Assembly: GCA_027451605.1 (NCBI GenBank)
Contig: DAIDJA010000125.1
Location: 1 to 5,951 of the forward strand
From: Acidimicrobiales bacterium
GTDB taxonomy: Bacteria > Actinomycetota > Acidimicrobiia > Acidimicrobiales > JABEUL01
DNA length: 5,951 nucleotides
Reading direction: 5' to 3'
A model generated the notes under the pieces. The model searched no databases. It was not told the origin of the DNA and saw only the letters and a program-made list of their open reading frames with translations. A program made the position numbers and the translations under genes. Positions 5,318-5,951 of this stretch are shown here, in pieces; the stretch's first letter is position 1; every line of letters begins with the position of its first letter.

Positions 5318-5951
5318 GCGATAAACCTACGACAAAAGAACAAACCACGGAAAACTTTTTGAAACAGGAGGGATTTGAGGCTACCATCGGTCTTGAAGTT
5401 CACTGCGAACTCAAGACGGCAACTAAGCTGTGGTGCGGCTGCAAGAACTCCTTTGGAATGGAACCCAACACTTTAATATGTCCGGTGTGTCTCGGCCTGC
5501 CCGGATCTCTTCCGGTTCTTAATAAAACGGCGGTTGAATATGCGATTCGAATCGGGCTTGCCCTTAATTGTCGGGTACAAAATTCCATATTTCACCGGAA
5601 AAATTACTTTTATCCGGATATGCCTAAAGATTTTCAAATTTCTCAATATGACATTCCGATTAATGCGGAAGGATATGTAAAACTGAGCGATAAAAGCATA
5701 GTGGGGATCGTCAGAGCCCATATCGAAGAAGATACCGGCAAGAGCACCCACTTTAGTGCATCCGGAAGAATTCATGAATCCAGTGCCACTTTAATTGACT
5801 ATAACAGAGCGGGGATTCCACTGGTTGAAATTGTAAGCGCACCCGATATAACATCATCGGATATGGCTAAAGCCTACGTCACCGAACTTAGAAACATCAT
5901 TGTCGCCACGGGAGCGACTGACGGCAAGATGGAAGAGGGCTCAATGAGGGT
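5314..5951 (+). CDS. gatB: Glutamyl/aspartyl-tRNA amidotransferase subunit B (3' end outside window)
   Basis: GatB activates the side-chain carboxylate of Glu-tRNA(Gln)/Asp-tRNA(Asn) with ATP and amidates it with ammonia from GatA. The first 212 residues of about 480-500 are visible. Family motifs are IGLEVH (25-30, with E28 and H30 of the metal/active site), [17 protein letters not shown] (97-113), AHIEEDTGK (135-143), [13 protein letters not shown] (162-174) and MEEGSMR (206-212). C41 and C43 (CGC) with C56 and C59 (CPVC) form the structural zinc site found in some GatBs and lost in others such as S. aureus. The frame opens only after the stop at 5269-5271, and ATG 5314 is the sole ATG before the conserved core, giving a lead-in of about 20 residues. 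No Shine-Dalgarno motif is seen; the start overlaps the mini-ORF stop. The tRNA-binding tail domain lies beyond the edge. Confidence 0.95.
   Translation, partial: MSDKPTTKEQTTENFLKQEGFEATIGLEVHCELKTATKLWCGCKNSFGMEPNTLICPVCLGLPGSLPVLNKTAVEYAIRIGLALNCRVQNSIFHRKNYFYPDMPKDFQISQYDIPINAEGYVKLSDKSIVGIVRAHIEEDTGKSTHFSASGRIHESSATLIDYNRAGIPLVEIVSAPDITSSDMAKAYVTELRNIIVATGATDGKMEEGSMR

Noticed and set aside
5473..5775. Minus-strand open frame of 100 codons inside gatB, and similar frames opposite gatC and gatA
   Set aside because: All lie antisense to highly conserved gat sequences, match no family I know and have no start signals; they are by-products of the coding strand.
1..5951. Mobile element, CRISPR array, toxin-antitoxin, defence or biosynthetic gene cluster
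   Set aside because: I found no transposase or integrase, no direct-repeat arrays, no tRNA with flanking attachment repeats and no codon-use break; the window looks like ordinary chromosomal housekeeping and lipid-related genes.

Overview
The window is a stretch of bacterial chromosome with seven genes, one cut at each end, and no sign of mobile DNA, phage, CRISPR, tRNA or rRNA. Base composition is AT-leaning, with very AT-rich spacers. The SDR, SCP2-domain and alpha/beta-hydrolase proteins read like members of families common in Actinobacteria, especially Acidimicrobiia. My best guess is therefore a low-GC, possibly aquatic, acidimicrobial or related actinobacterial lineage. That is inference from remembered family character, not a measured placement.

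Left part (1-2152). A membrane-anchored or secreted glycoside hydrolase family 18 protein runs leftward off the edge. It diverges from an NAD-type short-chain dehydrogenase whose closest recognisable type is the (3R)-hydroxyacyl-CoA dehydrogenase domain of MFE-2/17-beta-HSD4. The 309-bp spacer between them holds several palindromes that could be operators. The SDR gene converges on an SCP2 (sterol-carrier/lipid-binding) domain gene, and a perfect 15-bp hairpin between them probably terminates both transcripts.

Middle (2153-3430). The SCP2 gene and an Est30/monoacylglycerol-lipase-like esterase diverge from a 117-bp spacer. That spacer carries three copies of an ATTTGAA half-site, two of them forming a perfect inverted repeat just before the esterase start. 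SDR, SCP2 protein and esterase together suggest handling of fatty-acyl or sterol-like lipids.

Right part (3502-5951). gatC, gatA and gatB lie in one operon and encode the GatCAB amidotransferase, which makes Gln-tRNA(Gln) and/or Asn-tRNA(Asn) by amidating mischarged Glu-/Asp-tRNA. GatA has the full Lys-Ser-Ser triad, and GatB carries a four-cysteine zinc motif and is cut by the right edge. A 12-codon mini-ORF with its own AGGA motif sits between gatA and gatB and ends in an ATGA overlap with the gatB start, which suggests translational coupling.

I do not see an undescribed multi-gene system here. The most notable points are the gatA-gatB mini-ORF, the shared operator-like half-sites near the lipid genes, the separately encoded MFE-2-like modules, and the mix of Shine-Dalgarno-led and apparently SD-less or leaderless starts.
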